A stretch of DNA of 64,000 nt from the NCBI GenBank assembly GCA_949987705.1, contig OX465281.1, positions 196,589,112 through 196,653,111 on the forward strand, read 5' to 3'. The position numbers were made by a program, and so were the translations under genes. This stretch comes from Thereva unica (Eukaryota; Arthropoda; Insecta; Diptera; Therevidae). Below, one piece after another: positions 1 through 10,880 of this stretch (within the stretch, counting starts at the first letter, position 1; every line of letters begins with the position of its first letter). Under the pieces are notes generated by a model. It was not told where the DNA came from. It was given only the letters and a program-made list of their open reading frames with translations, and did no database searches.

Positions 1-3000
1 ACTTGGAATATTCTTAGGAAGGACGACTCGACATTTCTTGGCCTCAGAAATTTTTTTTGGATATTTCTAATTGTCACTCCTTCCATCCAAACGTCGAAAT
101 GTTACCGTCTAAATTCCGCCTGTCCGTGTCCACATTCTTCAGTAGAATTTACCAAATTTTCAGTACAATTTCAATTCCGTGGTTCCGTCTCTTGTGCACT
201 ACCTAAGAAACGTTTCCGTTCGTTTTCCGACTGCTCTTAAAAATTGAAAAATTCAGTAATTTTTCAGTCTGTTTTCAATCTTATATCTTCACCCGGGTAA
301 TCCGAAGGGTCAAACGAACGCAACGACAAAGTAAAAATACCAAAGTCTGCTACTCTACTAGGCGGGCTTACTTTTAAACAATCAAGAGGTAACAGCTAAA
401 ATGAAAATAGAGGTCCTTACTTTTCGCTCAATGATCATTTTAGCAGAATAGCTCATTGTAGCTGTCGGTTCAACGAAGCTGGGCCTAAAAACTTTCTGTC
501 CGCGTTGCGAGGCAGCGCTTCGAGCCAAGCCAGGCGCAAACCTCCAGAACGCTCTTCATAAAGAAAGCGGGTGCCACAATCGTCAGAACCGGGCCGGTCA
601 GGTAGGGTACCTTTTTGCTCTGGTGAAACCAGAGTTTTCATCCCAGATCGTGACACTATATGCCATACCTTAATTTTATAGAAAATCTATTTGAAGCGAA
701 ACGAAGATTAGTGTAATGAAATTTCTAGGAAAGCGGTTAAATATTCTGGAAGTTGAGGCTGTTTCAAATGATCAGCGAGAAAACAAATTAATTTTGAGTA
801 AATCCGCTTAATTTCAATTTATATTTTTGTCGAATATTTTAGATGGTCAAACCCCGCTTGTAAAAGGTCTATATCTTTTGATGGCTGCTCAATGTAGACA
901 CATAACAAGTAATTCAACGTAATCAATTCAATTGAGTTTGTACCAAGAGTTTTGAAAGAAGAACGCCAGTAAAAAGTTTAGTTTTATTTGTGAGTTGCGC
1001 AAACATATCGGCGACTCGATAGTTTCCGCATAAAAATGTTAGCATACAAATATGGCCAAAGAAGCTTCCAATCTTATAACTCCGTTCTTCCTCTTAGATT
1101 TAGTATAGTAAGGTAATAATTTCGCTTCTTGATCTCCTGCATTAAGTGTTTTCATGCTATAAATGTATCGCCGAAAAAATCAACCAAATTTATCACGGGC
1201 AGGCAACCTTCAGCTTAAAACCCACCTAGCAATAATCACCTAGCACCAAGCGCAATACTTCTCTCGTCGAATAGCAAAAATGATGAAAAACACAAAAAAA
1301 ACGTAAATTGTTTACCCCAGTGTCAGCAAGTTTCTTAGCAGCCGAAATCGGTAAAAATTGTTATCTTTATTTCGCCGATAAAAACTTTTGGGAACAACAA
1401 TCACACACGAAAAAAAATTCTTAAAATAAGGTCAATCAGACCAAATTTATCATCAACAACACCAGCAACGAGCAGCACGCGGCACCGCTCTCCGGAAGGT
1501 CGGGGGAAAAAGTTGAGCGCGCTAATCTGCTAACCCCTAGATTTAGTGCCGAGCTCTGTCATCATCAAACGAATGATTTCATCGCGTATCCATTCTTCTG
1601 GGGGGCTCTAACGAACTTGTAAACAGCTTTGTTTTTATTCACATCGCCCCAAAAATCCAAAGAGAGCTCCAAAACTGGGAGCTCGTGGCTCGTTTCCTAT
1701 GCGGCTTTTGTAAACAAGATCATCGCATTTGGCTGAGATGCTTCCCGAGCCGCCGCTCGTCTCATCCATCCCCATTGAGTTTGGCTGAAATTTTAGCCAA
1801 AAGTTAAGCTACTCTTGTAGGTCCCGATGATCGGGAAAAGCTACTCGACTAGGCCGATACTACCGCGTTTACTTTTACGCATTCGGCCACGTTTTTGTGT
1901 CGCGGGAATATAGTGGGTGTAGTACGAGTTGTTTTTCAACTACAAAACTGGTCGTCGCTTCAGTCTCGATATGCGGCGTTCAGTAGCTGGCTAGCTAAAC
2001 ATAGCCAACGTACAATATAGTTGGTTGCCCACCTAGAAAATCGTGCGCGCGATGTCAGATGTGCCACTTGACCTTAGCAAATGCTAAATACGTTCGATAT
2101 GCTTAGATTAAAATTTACTTAAGTTTTTGTTTTTCTTGCTCTGTCGATATAATGTATGCCTCTAGTCTCGATGGTGTTGTCTTAAAAGCATGGCGCCAAT
2201 ATTTTAAGTACAGAACTGACAAGTGATAGAGGCCGCGCTGAGACAATGTCAGATGCGTAGAGAATTTTGATTTATACATAATATCTAATGTCCCGCACTT
2301 GTACTACGATTTTGTTTTCGAGCACATATGGTAATAATAACTCAAGAATTTTTATGGCTAGTCCAAAATTTCATGACACCAAAAATGTTTACATGAGAAA
2401 AATTATAAAAAGATCAGACACAGAATTATACTACAACACAGCCGCGATCGGATTGTCAACGTGAAATTGTTGCTAAGAAATGTGCGTTTTGCTAAAAGAT
2501 TAGATTTGAAAGAAGAAAATTTTATGTTTTTTATGAAAATAGGAAGGAGTATTTTTTTTCTCGAAAATAAAACACTAAAATTGTTGATCTATAAAAAAAA
2601 CGACTAGCAACATAGCAATAAACAAATGATTACAAATTTTTCAATGTCTAGTTCCAGTTTATTACAGTCGCAAGGTCAGAGATTAGTTCAATGCCAATTA
2701 TTGCTATATCGGTAGATACAACGAACAAGCCGAATATATTCTTCGATTTTATGGGCTTCTTTGGATGGATCTTGAATACTGTATAGCCAATAGAGTATAG
2801 ACGATCATGTCCAGTTGGGGGTATCAATAAATTGGAATTGGTTTTGATAAAATATAAAAAGATGACATTGACTTAAATTGAAAAAGTAGAACTAATTCTG
2901 TTCTAATATTTTTAGATATAGAGATTTAATGGAGAAAGTTCACATACCTATGAGTTCAAATTGAAGTCTGTAGCTGAATTCCGCAGTGATGCGGTCGTGA

Positions 3001-3050
3001 TGAGTTTTTGAATTTAGCCTTTTTTATAACGCTTGTATATTTAATCAAAA
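1..3050. other. unassigned AT-rich DNA with a GC-richer block
   Basis: I see no coding region longer than a chance frame and no recognisable transposon here. The part from about 1440 to 2080 is richer in GC and CpG than its surroundings and has low-repeat texture, including short GAGCTC and GTCGTCG stretches. It could be a conserved noncoding or promoter-proximal block of a host gene, but no exon can be supported. Positions 2975-3010 resemble one arm of the hairpin at 23131-23241. Confidence 0.4.
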
Positions 3051-4380
3051 ATATATGAAATAGAATTAACGTCTACCATCGCAACGTCTACCACTGGACT
3101 GGGGTTCGATTCTTCGCAGCGGTATTGCCCTTAGGCACTCCATTTCTGCCACCTAGATACGGTAATTATATTCACACTTTTCTCCTAACGCATGTGTAAT
3201 CATAAGATGTATTCCCGTACTTTGTCTTGCAGAGGTTTTGTAGTTCTTTATTTCTACTACTACTTCTACTACCTACACCATCGAACCAGCGTAATTTTTG
3301 ACGACCTATCCTGACGTTGCCATAAGCCCCTCAATCACAAGAGACACGAGCTCTATCTTGACATAGATGTGAAGGAAATAAGGCTCGGTGAGCTCCAGTT
3401 GGCACGAAATCTAGATGGTATTTTACAGTAGGACTGGGATGCGACGGCTAGGTACGATTTATGAATTTTTTCATGTTCGAACTCTTTACAGAACTCGAGC
3501 TACACAACATCTAGCCGATACTCTGTCAAAGTATAAAGTTTGCCTTACCGCCAGGACCGGATTTAAGCATGTGCAACAAGTGCTACAGCACAAGGGCCTC
3601 TACTACTCGGGGCCTCCACCAAAACGCAAAAAAAATAAACAAAATTTTAAAAAGTCAAAAAATTATCATACCAAAACGACCCTTGTGGAGCGTCGTCACC
3701 ATAATGAAAATTGGAAGAAAGTTAAAAACTATTACAAGTGTTTGAACATGATGGAAAATCGTGGTAAAATGGAATTTCGTGTCATAAGCCCATCGGCATA
3801 CAAGCACAAACGCTGTAGTGCGATTTGAAGTGGGATTTAAATTCAAACCTATAAAGGCCAGTTTAAATCCCATACCCAAAGTGGTATCGCAAATTGGAGC
3901 TGTTATCGCACATTTACATCCCAAGCGCAAAGTGGAAGCTTTCGTGCAACAGAGAGGAAAGAATACTAATTTCTGTGCCATAAAGGAGTCCCAGAGCTGC
4001 GTTTCCACTTTGCATTTAGAATGCAAAGTTTCCTTCCTTCTTTGTTTCATGAACCTGAATTCCAAGATGACGCAAATTTCATTCTGTTTCAGTTTAGATC
4101 TGATTCGAAGTATCATATCAGAGCAATGTCGTGATTGTCATGATGACAGACAACAGGATAGACATAAACTTAGAATATAAAGCTACAGGAAAGGCCAAAT
4201 CTTAGCGTTGTGAAATTCTTGTTGTGTCAGTCATCTAAAATAAAATCTTGCCAAAATAATGAACTCATTCATCATTCCGAATTTTAATCAGCAGATCACA
4301 TGTTGTGTGGTATTTCATCGCTAGGTCCAGGATTGTTCTCTACAGTGCAGCGTCGAGATTTGATCCATCTATTTCAAAGG
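3051..4380. other. unassigned DNA with short dispersed repeats
   Basis: The frames at 3415-3828 and 3818-4180 match no family I know and overlap each other on both strands. A B-box-like GGTTCGATTCT lies near 3105. A hAT-tip-like CAGGACCGGATTTAAGC lies near 3553 but has no matching inverted end nearby. The segment around 3855-3890 (AAAGGCCAGTTTAAATCCC) recurs in diverged form near 55675 and 58193. The 40 bases from about 4307 recur as a diverged direct repeat from about 4400. Confidence 0.35.
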
Positions 4381-4384
4381 ATGG

Positions 4385-4960
4385 TGAAGAATTAAATTCT
4401 TCGGTATTTCATTGTTAGCTACAGGATTGAGTTCTCCAGTGCCAGGGTTTTGTCTGTCCGTAACGATATAGGTTACAATTGAATGGATAAATAGCAGTTT
4501 TGCAAAAAACAGCCTGAATGTTCGCTTGTGTCAAAGCCAAAGACAAAACAACTTTGATAATACCAGGTATATCGTAGATTGTCATTGTTTTTACAGAGTA
4601 ACTCCGCATCCATCAAAGGCAATATTTATAACTTTTTTAAAAGTTCGAAGACAGATCGATCAAAAGGCTGCAGCTTGTGAGAACAGTGTAAAGGAAATGA
4701 AAGCAACGTGATTCCATTTTCTTTACAAAAGCCCAATACATTAATGGAGATATGCGAGGAATGATTATCTAACAATAGCAAGACTTTATGCGTCTAAGAC
4801 GCATTACATAATTTCTTAAAATATTCGAGAAACACTAGAAACGACGCTTCTTGCATCCAGCCTACAGGATTTGCAGTCCCAATCGATCCTACTGGCCCGT
4901 CTCTAACAAAATGATCGTTATAACGAGCCCGTGGAAATATAAAGGAGGAATAGTATTGTC
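4385..4960 (-). pseudogene. pogo/Tigger-like DDE transposase remnant, C-terminal half
   Basis: Read on the minus strand, this stretch carries the C-terminal half of a DDE_1-type (pogo/Tigger/jerky-like) transposase, which cuts and pastes its element through a DDE/D triad. From upstream to downstream it shows a VGWMQEASFLVFLEYF-like block, a degraded DNHSSH-like block, a region corresponding to the HxSHxLQPLD stretch, and an open stretch at 4415-4609 with MTIYDIPGI and FCKTAIYPFN. These blocks match the family order but fall in more than one frame, with frameshifts and stops between them, and no N-terminal DNA-binding region was found. It ends beside the RTE endonuclease fragment that starts near 4976 on the other strand. 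The clade call rests on motif order alone. Confidence 0.6.
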
Positions 4961-4975
4961 CAAGTCAGTTTACCT

Positions 4976-5458
4976 TTAAAAACGAAGAGTCTAAATTTAC
5001 TATGTATGGACGCAATAGCCCAGGAGATGAGATGGACAGGGAATGGTGTTTTGCTAAAACTTGAGTATGACGTATATTATAGCTGTCATACAAAACACCA
5101 TGTGCTCGGAGTAGGTTTTATGCTCAGCAATAGAATGAAGCCTACCATTATCGGCTTTAAAGCAATAAACGAAAGGCTATCCACCCTTCGTGTGGGAAGA
5201 AAATTTAAGAACATCAGCGTCATACGCGCTCACGCACCTACAGAAGAGTCCTCGGATGATTATAAGGAAGAATTCTTCGAATTAGTTGAATGGGAACTTA
5301 ATGCCTGCCCCAGGTATGATGTAAAAATCATACTGAGGGATCTGAACGTCAAAGTTGGCCGGGAGTCCAGGCAATATGTCGGCACCCACAGCTTGCATGA
5401 AAACACTAATGTAATGGATCAATGGATGACAATGGATCAGCTTTTATCTAGCTGCTAA
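4976..5458 (+). pseudogene. RTE-type endonuclease fragment (non-LTR retrotransposon)
   Basis: This is the apurinic/apyrimidinic-type endonuclease domain that opens ORF2 of RTE-group LINEs; it nicks target DNA so that the RNA can be reverse transcribed in place. In the 150-residue frame from 5006 I see IAQEMRWTGNG (the catalytic E block), YYSCHTKHHVLGVGF, INERLSTLRVGRKFKNISV, RAHAPTEES, and IILRDLNVKVGRES. The last is the GDxNAxVG block with the conserved G replaced by R. The frame stops at 5456, before the SDH block, and no RT follows, so the piece is truncated at both ends. Its style matches the RTE relics at 8037-10640 and 24790-25380, and it may come from the same family; that is inference. 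Confidence 0.75.
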
Positions 5459-5644
5459 TACTCCTGGGGTTTCTTTGCCTTGCTCTCTTTCCTTCAGCTT
5501 CTTCCTGCCCTAAACTTCGCGGCAAATTTAACAAACTCGCCCCACTTCCCTTTCCATTCTGTTACAGACTCGCATCGATACCGCACTGTATTTGGCTCCC
5601 CTGTAATAAATTCTGGACCATAGAGAAGCATGCCTTCTCTCGTC

Positions 5645-5945
5645 AGAATCTTAAATCCCAATCACGAAAGTGGATGCGAAAAGAAAATCACTCACCCAAT
5701 CACTCCGTTCGTTTAAAAGCCCTAATCATTCGCTCATTTATATTATCAAATACAATTCAATCAGTCTCAATGCGACTCTTTTCGTGGTCAGATGTTCTGG
5801 GGGAGTGTCGTTGCCCGTAAACGAATTTCTAAGGGGAAGTCATAATGCACAAGCACTTGTAGTTTATCCATACACGAAATGTTAATGTGTGTGGAATTGT
5901 CATTTCCTCGCCTGCGTGTTAAATTCCCAATTGTTTTGGCGCACC
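5645..5945 (-). mobile_element. Helitron-derived segment, inverted copy
   Basis: About 270 bases here are the reverse complement of 15800-16080, the tail part of the Helitron fragment at 15229-16159. Shared words include AACTCCGTTCGTTTAAAA-like, AACGAATTTCTAAG and GGAATTGTCATTTCC. The 23-mer AATTCCCAATTGTTTTGGCGCAC at 5922-5944 is in the same orientation as its copy at 16086-16108, although the adjoining segment is inverted. No coding sequence is recognisable. Confidence 0.6.
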
Positions 5946-5949
5946 CTAT

Positions 5950-6680
5950 ATCACTTACGCCGTTTCGTTAGGTATGGTCCTGTACGCGCAGCACTCACGG
6001 AGGGCATTCATAGAATTGTGTAGGCTTTAGATAGCTTCGTTCACGCATAATTAAGTCTTATACAGTAAATATGCTAAGGGCGATCGACGAATCGCTTTAT
6101 ATAGCGACTGTCAAGAACTAATAGAATATATGCCGACCGAATCAATCTAATTTCTATTTCGTCGCCGTTGCCTGTCAAGTTGCATGGGTGCTATGGGATG
6201 GGATTGTCTTGCTATTTCCGTGTTCCTGATGCGCGTGCAGTATAATCGGCTGTCGGGGTTATTATCTTAGTCGCCGTCGCTCTGAGTGTGTGCACACAAC
6301 GAATTTATTTCGTCGGTACTTTCCACTTTTCCGACGAAAATCGTTTCGCCATCGCCCTTAGCGTGTTTACAGCATCATAAAGTCGTCGTCCTACGAGCAC
6401 TTTCCTGATGTCATCGGCGGGCCGGGTCGAAACGTACCTTTTGGGAGGCGTAGCCCAAATGCATTGTGATCTACAGGTGAGGACCCAGGATAGATCTCTA
6501 CGGAAATCCATATGTTGTTCTGCACATCGTGGCCCATCTTCCGACTCACAATGAAATGATCTACTTCCTAAGAATGGTTGTTGCCAAATAACAATTTCAA
6601 AGGAGGGGCAGTTTGTCCGACTACCCACCGGGGCCCAACACGATCCGCCGGCACTGCCTAGCAGTAGAAGGAAACGATAA
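5950..6680 (-). pseudogene. R1/LOA-like reverse transcriptase remnant
   Basis: On the minus strand this is a decayed RT of an R1/LOA-type LINE. Upstream to downstream one can read SFHCESEDGPR, then a frame-shifted RSILGPHLWITMH-like GxPQGSxLGPxLW block, then ADDIRKVLVGRRLYDAVN (the FADD palm block, first residue changed to P), and after a gap NALRECCAYRTIPNETA. The last block is the CAYRTxSxxA region downstream of the palm in R1 proteins. The blocks lie in different frames with several stops, so the copy is dead. The same order of blocks occurs at 38850-40045, also on the minus strand; 6490-6660 and 39860-40030 align clearly. A Helitron-derived segment abuts its downstream end. Confidence 0.6.
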
Positions 6681-6689
6681 AAAAACGAG

Positions 6690-8036
6690 AGGGATTCTAA
6701 TTGGTTTTTGTAGCAAAATAAATATTTTAAAGCTTTAAGAAAACAAAAATTGTCACGAACTACCTCCTCAACATAATAGATATATAGATAGCCTTCTTCG
6801 TGCATCTTCAATGCATAAAGGATGTAAAGATTCACTGTAACTATTTGTTGTATTGTGTTAATACGATCGTGTTGACTTTTCCTTAATGTTTGTCGCGTAC
6901 GTGCTTGACTTGATAATGGGAAAATAATGCTAATTTTATTAAGGAGTCAAGTTATTTTGATCCATTTTATAATGTGATATTTGAGTAAAATGTTACGTGA
7001 ATATCAAGCAACTGATCTTCAAATCAGAACAGGTTTCGTATGTATGCTCTCGATGATCGCTCCGGCATGGGTCTTGTATTTTGAGGTGTGTCTTAATGAA
7101 ATTTATTCAGTAAGCATGAAACCAGCACATTATGTACATACATATGAATGTTTGTTTTTATTTCGTGTAGATTAAAACTAATTCCGATCCTCAAACGCGA
7201 AAACAAAAGATCACTTTTCAGCATCTGCCATGCACTAAAGTCGCCAAAGAGTATTATTCTACACAACTGTAAACCGACTCCAAGTTGTAAATTAAAATAA
7301 TAAAAATGAAAAGCAAAAAGGGGAAAAAAGTTGAATGATCAAAAAAAAAGTGCAACAAGATACTCACGTCTTGACCGAGTTGTCCCATTTCCGAGTAGCA
7401 TTCAACCATAGAAAACATTGGGGCTATTCCGAATGGTCGAATGGCGCTCAAATTGCTTGGAGCTGTTCGCGTTCACAGCTGTTTATGCTGCTGCTGTGTG
7501 TTGCTGTAGAGTTGCCGATTGTGGTCGCCTCCTGGCTAAAGTGTTTCTTGCTCTTTTTAGCGGGTGTCTGTTGTTTGATTAGTTGACAAAGTTGTAGTAG
7601 CCGGGCATAGGCAACCGGTTTCTACCCGATTTCTCTTCTTTGATTTGACTTTGCTGCCTTCTTTTGATGGACCTTCTTGCTTTAGAGTTCATTCGTGCCC
7701 GTGCATTCATTTGCCTGTTGCTGCTATTGATTGACCCAAGAAAACGCTTTTCTTTGTCCCTGGTTTTTAGAAGTTCTTGGCTTTGCTTATTCAATTATTA
7801 CTAAAGACACTGTTTCAACTGTAATTAAATTTTACGGACGATGACACTGCAAGTAGAATTGAAGAAGAAAATCGTTAATTGGTTTTTGATAGATAAGCTC
7901 AAAAAATATAATTAAAAACTAACATGGAACAATCAAGTGAGAGAATCTTTAAATACATATTTCTTCTGTCCGTGTGTATGTAATTGAACTCCTCCTAAAA
8001 GGCTGGATGGATTTATATGAAATTTTGTGTTCGTGA
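6690..8036. other. unassigned DNA
   Basis: No family, tRNA or repeat was recognised. Short frames at 6981-7175, 7254-7586 and 7579-7794 overlap on opposite strands, lack known domains and look like chance. Confidence 0.4.
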
Positions 8037-8091
8037 TTAAGTTAAGCAGGGAGATGGGCTGGCACCCATGCTATTTAATGTCTGCCTAGAA

Positions 8092-9211
8092 CTTTACGAT
8101 ACTGCGGCCCCCTGTTACATAAAAAACCCTTGGAGCCCCCCCAATAAAATATGTATGTAAATTTGCCTAATCGGTGGGGTGCACCATCTAGACCTTCGGT
8201 ATTTCAGCATTGAATAACTCCGACATTTGTTAGCCGATTTTGACAAATTAACAAGATTTATTTAAGATATTCTCTACCATTTATGTCGATTAAATTACCT
8301 CCATTCAATACGCAAACAGCAGCTGTTTTCGGGAGTTATAGCATCTACTTCGGCTCGTACCTTAGCTTTAAGTTCGTCAATGGTCTTCGGCTTGCTGGCA
8401 TTGACTTTACTTTTGCAAGAACTTTATCGTAGAGGCTGCGCTGTGGCAAGGTAAGAAAAAAGGTTCGTCATACATTTTTCACGCATTTTCGGACACACGA
8501 AGTGCACCAGCACCGTGCATCATCGAGGGTTTCTCGAACTTTGAAGAAAAAATGGTCCGATGATGGGTTTCGAGCACACTTCGACCCAAACTGTGACTTT
8601 CTCGTGGTCCAGCGGTGCTTCGTGAATGACGTGTCGACAGAGTGTAAAATTAGCTTCGTTCATCATCAAAATTTTGTCTCAAAAATCTGGCTCGGCATCG
8701 ATCATTTTGCGATGACATTTCCATATAACAAACGACGCGGCTTGTCTGTTGGCAAATATCTTTGAGTAAGTGGCACTTTTTTTGGGAAGAGATGAAGATC
8801 TTCCTTCATAACTCCTGAAACACATTTGGATTATCGACAACACTCTCAATTACCGCTTCAATCATTGGAACGTCGCGGAGAGAGGCTACCCGTATGACCC
8901 GTACTCCAAGAAATTACGAATTGTATTGTCTGAAGGCGCCGAATTTTTCCCGCATTTTTTACGATAAGTACGCACAGCGTTCACAATTGAACGATCGTTT
9001 TCAATGTAAAGCGCTACAATTTCAACGAATTTTTTCGATGTGAGTGGACTCATAGCTGCAATGGTATTGAATGACGTGTCAGTAGACGAGATATATAATA
9101 AAAAAGACAACAAAATTTAAGTAGAAATTAAACAGTGAGCCAAAAAAGTAAAAAAGATAAAGTCGTTCGCGCCCCCTTGAAGTGTCTTGCTTCCCAGTTT
9201 GGAAACCAATG
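8092..9211. mobile_element. hAT-type insertion in the RTE, 8-bp TSD GCCTAGAA
   Basis: The 8-mer GCCTAGAA occurs at 8084-8091 and 9212-9219; joining the flanks at this word restores the RT frame (VCLEGVIRK). The right end, read inward, is CATTGGTTTCCAAAC, one mismatch from the perfect TIR of the element at 11170-12537. The left end has lost its outermost bases but continues ATACTGCGGCCCCCTG, matching the inner part of the right end of that element (ATACTGTGGCTCCCTG, inverted). An 8-bp duplication and a CAG-type tip are the hAT signature. The interior carries a decayed mariner-like transposase on the minus strand and no hAT transposase, so this is a non-autonomous or composite copy. Confidence 0.8.
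8290..9113 (-). pseudogene. Tc1/mariner-like transposase remnant (DUF4817-type helix-turn-helix)
   Basis: On the minus strand the N-terminal block at 8886-9030 reads FVEIVALYIENDRSI and PSDNTIRNFLE, the helix-turn-helix of the DUF4817-type mariner-like transposases that bind element ends. Next, at about 8770-8560, come MNEANFTLCRHV and KVTVWVEVCSKPIIGPFF, which correspond to the DEAHF and VTVWCA..GxIGPYFF catalytic blocks. The C-terminal block at about 8390-8300 reads SKPKTIDELKAKVRAEV. Stops and frameshifts separate them. A stretch at 8445-8515 between the last two blocks matches the inverse of 12405-12480 inside another hAT-type element and is not explained as transposase. A fragment of the same transposase type lies at 25383-25800. 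Confidence 0.65.
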
Positions 9212-9382
9212 GCCTAGAAGGAGTTATTCGCAAAGTAAACATTGATGCGAACGTAACCCTGCTTAACAAATCAAAACAATTGGCAGGATATGCCGACGAT
9301 ATAAATTGCCTTGCTAAATCACTGTCAAACTTTAGAGAAATATTCACAAAATTAGAAGAGGGAGTCAAACATATAGGGCTGC

Positions 9383-10043
9383 CAGGGCCGGCGCGACCGT
9401 ATTTGGCGCCCTAGGCGAGGAGAATTATTAGCGCCCTTTGTTATGGACCATATTAAATACATTACACCAGTCAAAATTTGTTATTCAAATTTTTTCGTTT
9501 ATTATAAATAAAATTTACAATAAAATAATACATAATGGAACATATAAACTGATTTATTAATTAATAATATATAAACATCTATAATGTTTATATAAAATAT
9601 TATAAAACATAAAAATAACTAAATTTAATGCAAACTGTTCGGCAGACATCATATTTGCACGCATATATGAACCGCGCATAAAAATGATAAAAAAAAATTA
9701 ATGGTCTTGGATGTGAAGTATCACGTCCGTATTTTAACGTGACAACGTCTATTAATTTGAACGTGACAACGTCTGTTATTACGTTTTGTATTATTTTCTC
9801 AATTAATAAATTATATATTTCGAAGCAAATTTTTTTTGTGTGCGGGACATTTTCACACGCGCATCCTATCTTAAACCGATTTAATAGACGTTGTCACGTC
9901 AAAAAATTTCCACTTTTCTCTGTTTCTCTTTTTTTGCTCTTCATAAATTTTGTTAAAAACTGAAAGCCGGAAATCTGGCGCCCCCCAAAAAATCGGCGCC
10001 CTAGGCGACCGCCTAGTTCGCCTTAACGGTAGCGCCGGCCCTG
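9383..10043. mobile_element. hAT-type MITE, 12-bp TIR, 8-bp TSD AGGGCTGC
   Basis: The ends are CAGGGCCGGCGC (9383-9394) and GCGCCGGCCCTG (10032-10043), a perfect 12-bp inverted pair. They are flanked by the exact 8-mer AGGGCTGC at 9375-9382 and 10044-10051. Removing 661 bp plus one TSD copy rejoins the RT frame of the host LINE (HIGL|LINV). The interior is very AT-rich with no recognisable transposase; subterminal GGCGCCCTAGGCGA appears near both ends. hAT superfamily by TSD length and CAG tip. Confidence 0.92.
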
Positions 10044-10698
10044 AGGGCTGCTAATAAACGTCAACAAGAGTAAGATTCTAATTCAGTCAAGGGTGGAAAG
10101 AAGAACAACAAATCACAACACCACCGGGGGAAATATAACTTCGAACGAGTAAACGAGTTTAACTACCTGGGGTCCATAGTCAGCGAAGACATCGATGAAA
10201 CGATAGACGTACAACGAAGAATAAACGCCGCAAACAGAACATACTTATCACTACTACCAGTAATAAAATCCAGAGACATCCACAGAAAAACGAAAATAAG
10301 AATCTACAAAACCATCATACGTACAGTAGCTACGTATGGATGTGAAGCATGGAGTATCCCCCAGAAATCTGCCGATGGATAAAGAATCACGAATTGTACG
10401 ACTTATACAAAGAGTGTAAACTTTTCGACCCATGCCAAGCTACTGCGTTTACGTTGGGCCGGCCATTCCAAAGAATGGATGGCTCAAGGATACCAAAAGG
10501 ATCAAGGATGACTCAAGGATACCAGACAAGCTGCGAAGCAGAGAGACGTCTGGAGGAAAAAGCTAACGGAGGCCAGGGCTTGAATTGGGCTGTAGAGCCA
10601 TCGAAAAAGAAGATTAAGTTGATTGAACCGATACATAAACGACTAGACTTTGGTTCTGAGGACAATACAATAAAGTATATTCAATTTTATGGTATACA

Positions 10699-10880
10699 TC
10701 CAATATGGCGGCCACCATAAAATGACGGATTACCTTTTTCTTTACAATCCCCCGATATGGGTTTACAATTAAAGAGTATGACGAGTAAACTATGTGGCGT
10801 CATTTTAAGTCCAATATAGCGGCCCCACGAAATGGCACATTATCTTTTTCTGCACAACCCCTCGATATGGGTGGCTTATC
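10699..10880 (+). repeat. tandem repeat, two units of about 111 bp
   Basis: Units start with TCCAATATRGCGGCC at 10699 and 10810 and share a CYCGATATGGGT block. The unit is the reverse complement of the tandem unit at 50320-50845: both contain GGCGGCC, CGGATTACC, a TATGGGT or TATAGGT word, TATGACRAGTA and GTCATT in the same relative order. Confidence 0.65.

Larger units (their letters stand above)
8037..10640 (+). pseudogene. RTE-type reverse transcriptase (family B), split by two insertions
   Basis: This is a 5'-truncated RTE-group LINE whose RT frame becomes continuous when two insertions (8092-9211 and 9383-10043) are removed. Segment one ends KQGDGLAPMLFNVCLE (the RQGxxLxPxLF block). Segment two, 9220-9382, continues GVIRKVN and holds the catalytic GYADDINCLAKS. 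Segment three starts LINVNKSKI at 10052 and, after a frameshift, reads NEFNYLGSIVSEDIDE, RRINAANRTYLSLL, IYKTIIRTVATYGCEAW and KNHELYDLYKE up to about 10600. That is the usual order of RTE palm, thumb and C-terminal regions. The endonuclease and fingers are missing. A sister copy of the 3' end lies at 24790-25380. The upstream border at 8036 is where recognisable coding stops, not a proven element end. Confidence 0.85.

Noticed and set aside
3100..3115. A third SINE copy at the B-box-like GGTTCGATTCT
   Set aside because: No A box at proper distance and no match to the SINE body of the two recognised copies.
3415..4180. Three overlapping frames of 120-153 codons on both strands
   Set aside because: Mutually exclusive, no known domain, and the sequence contains repeat words; none is better supported than the others.
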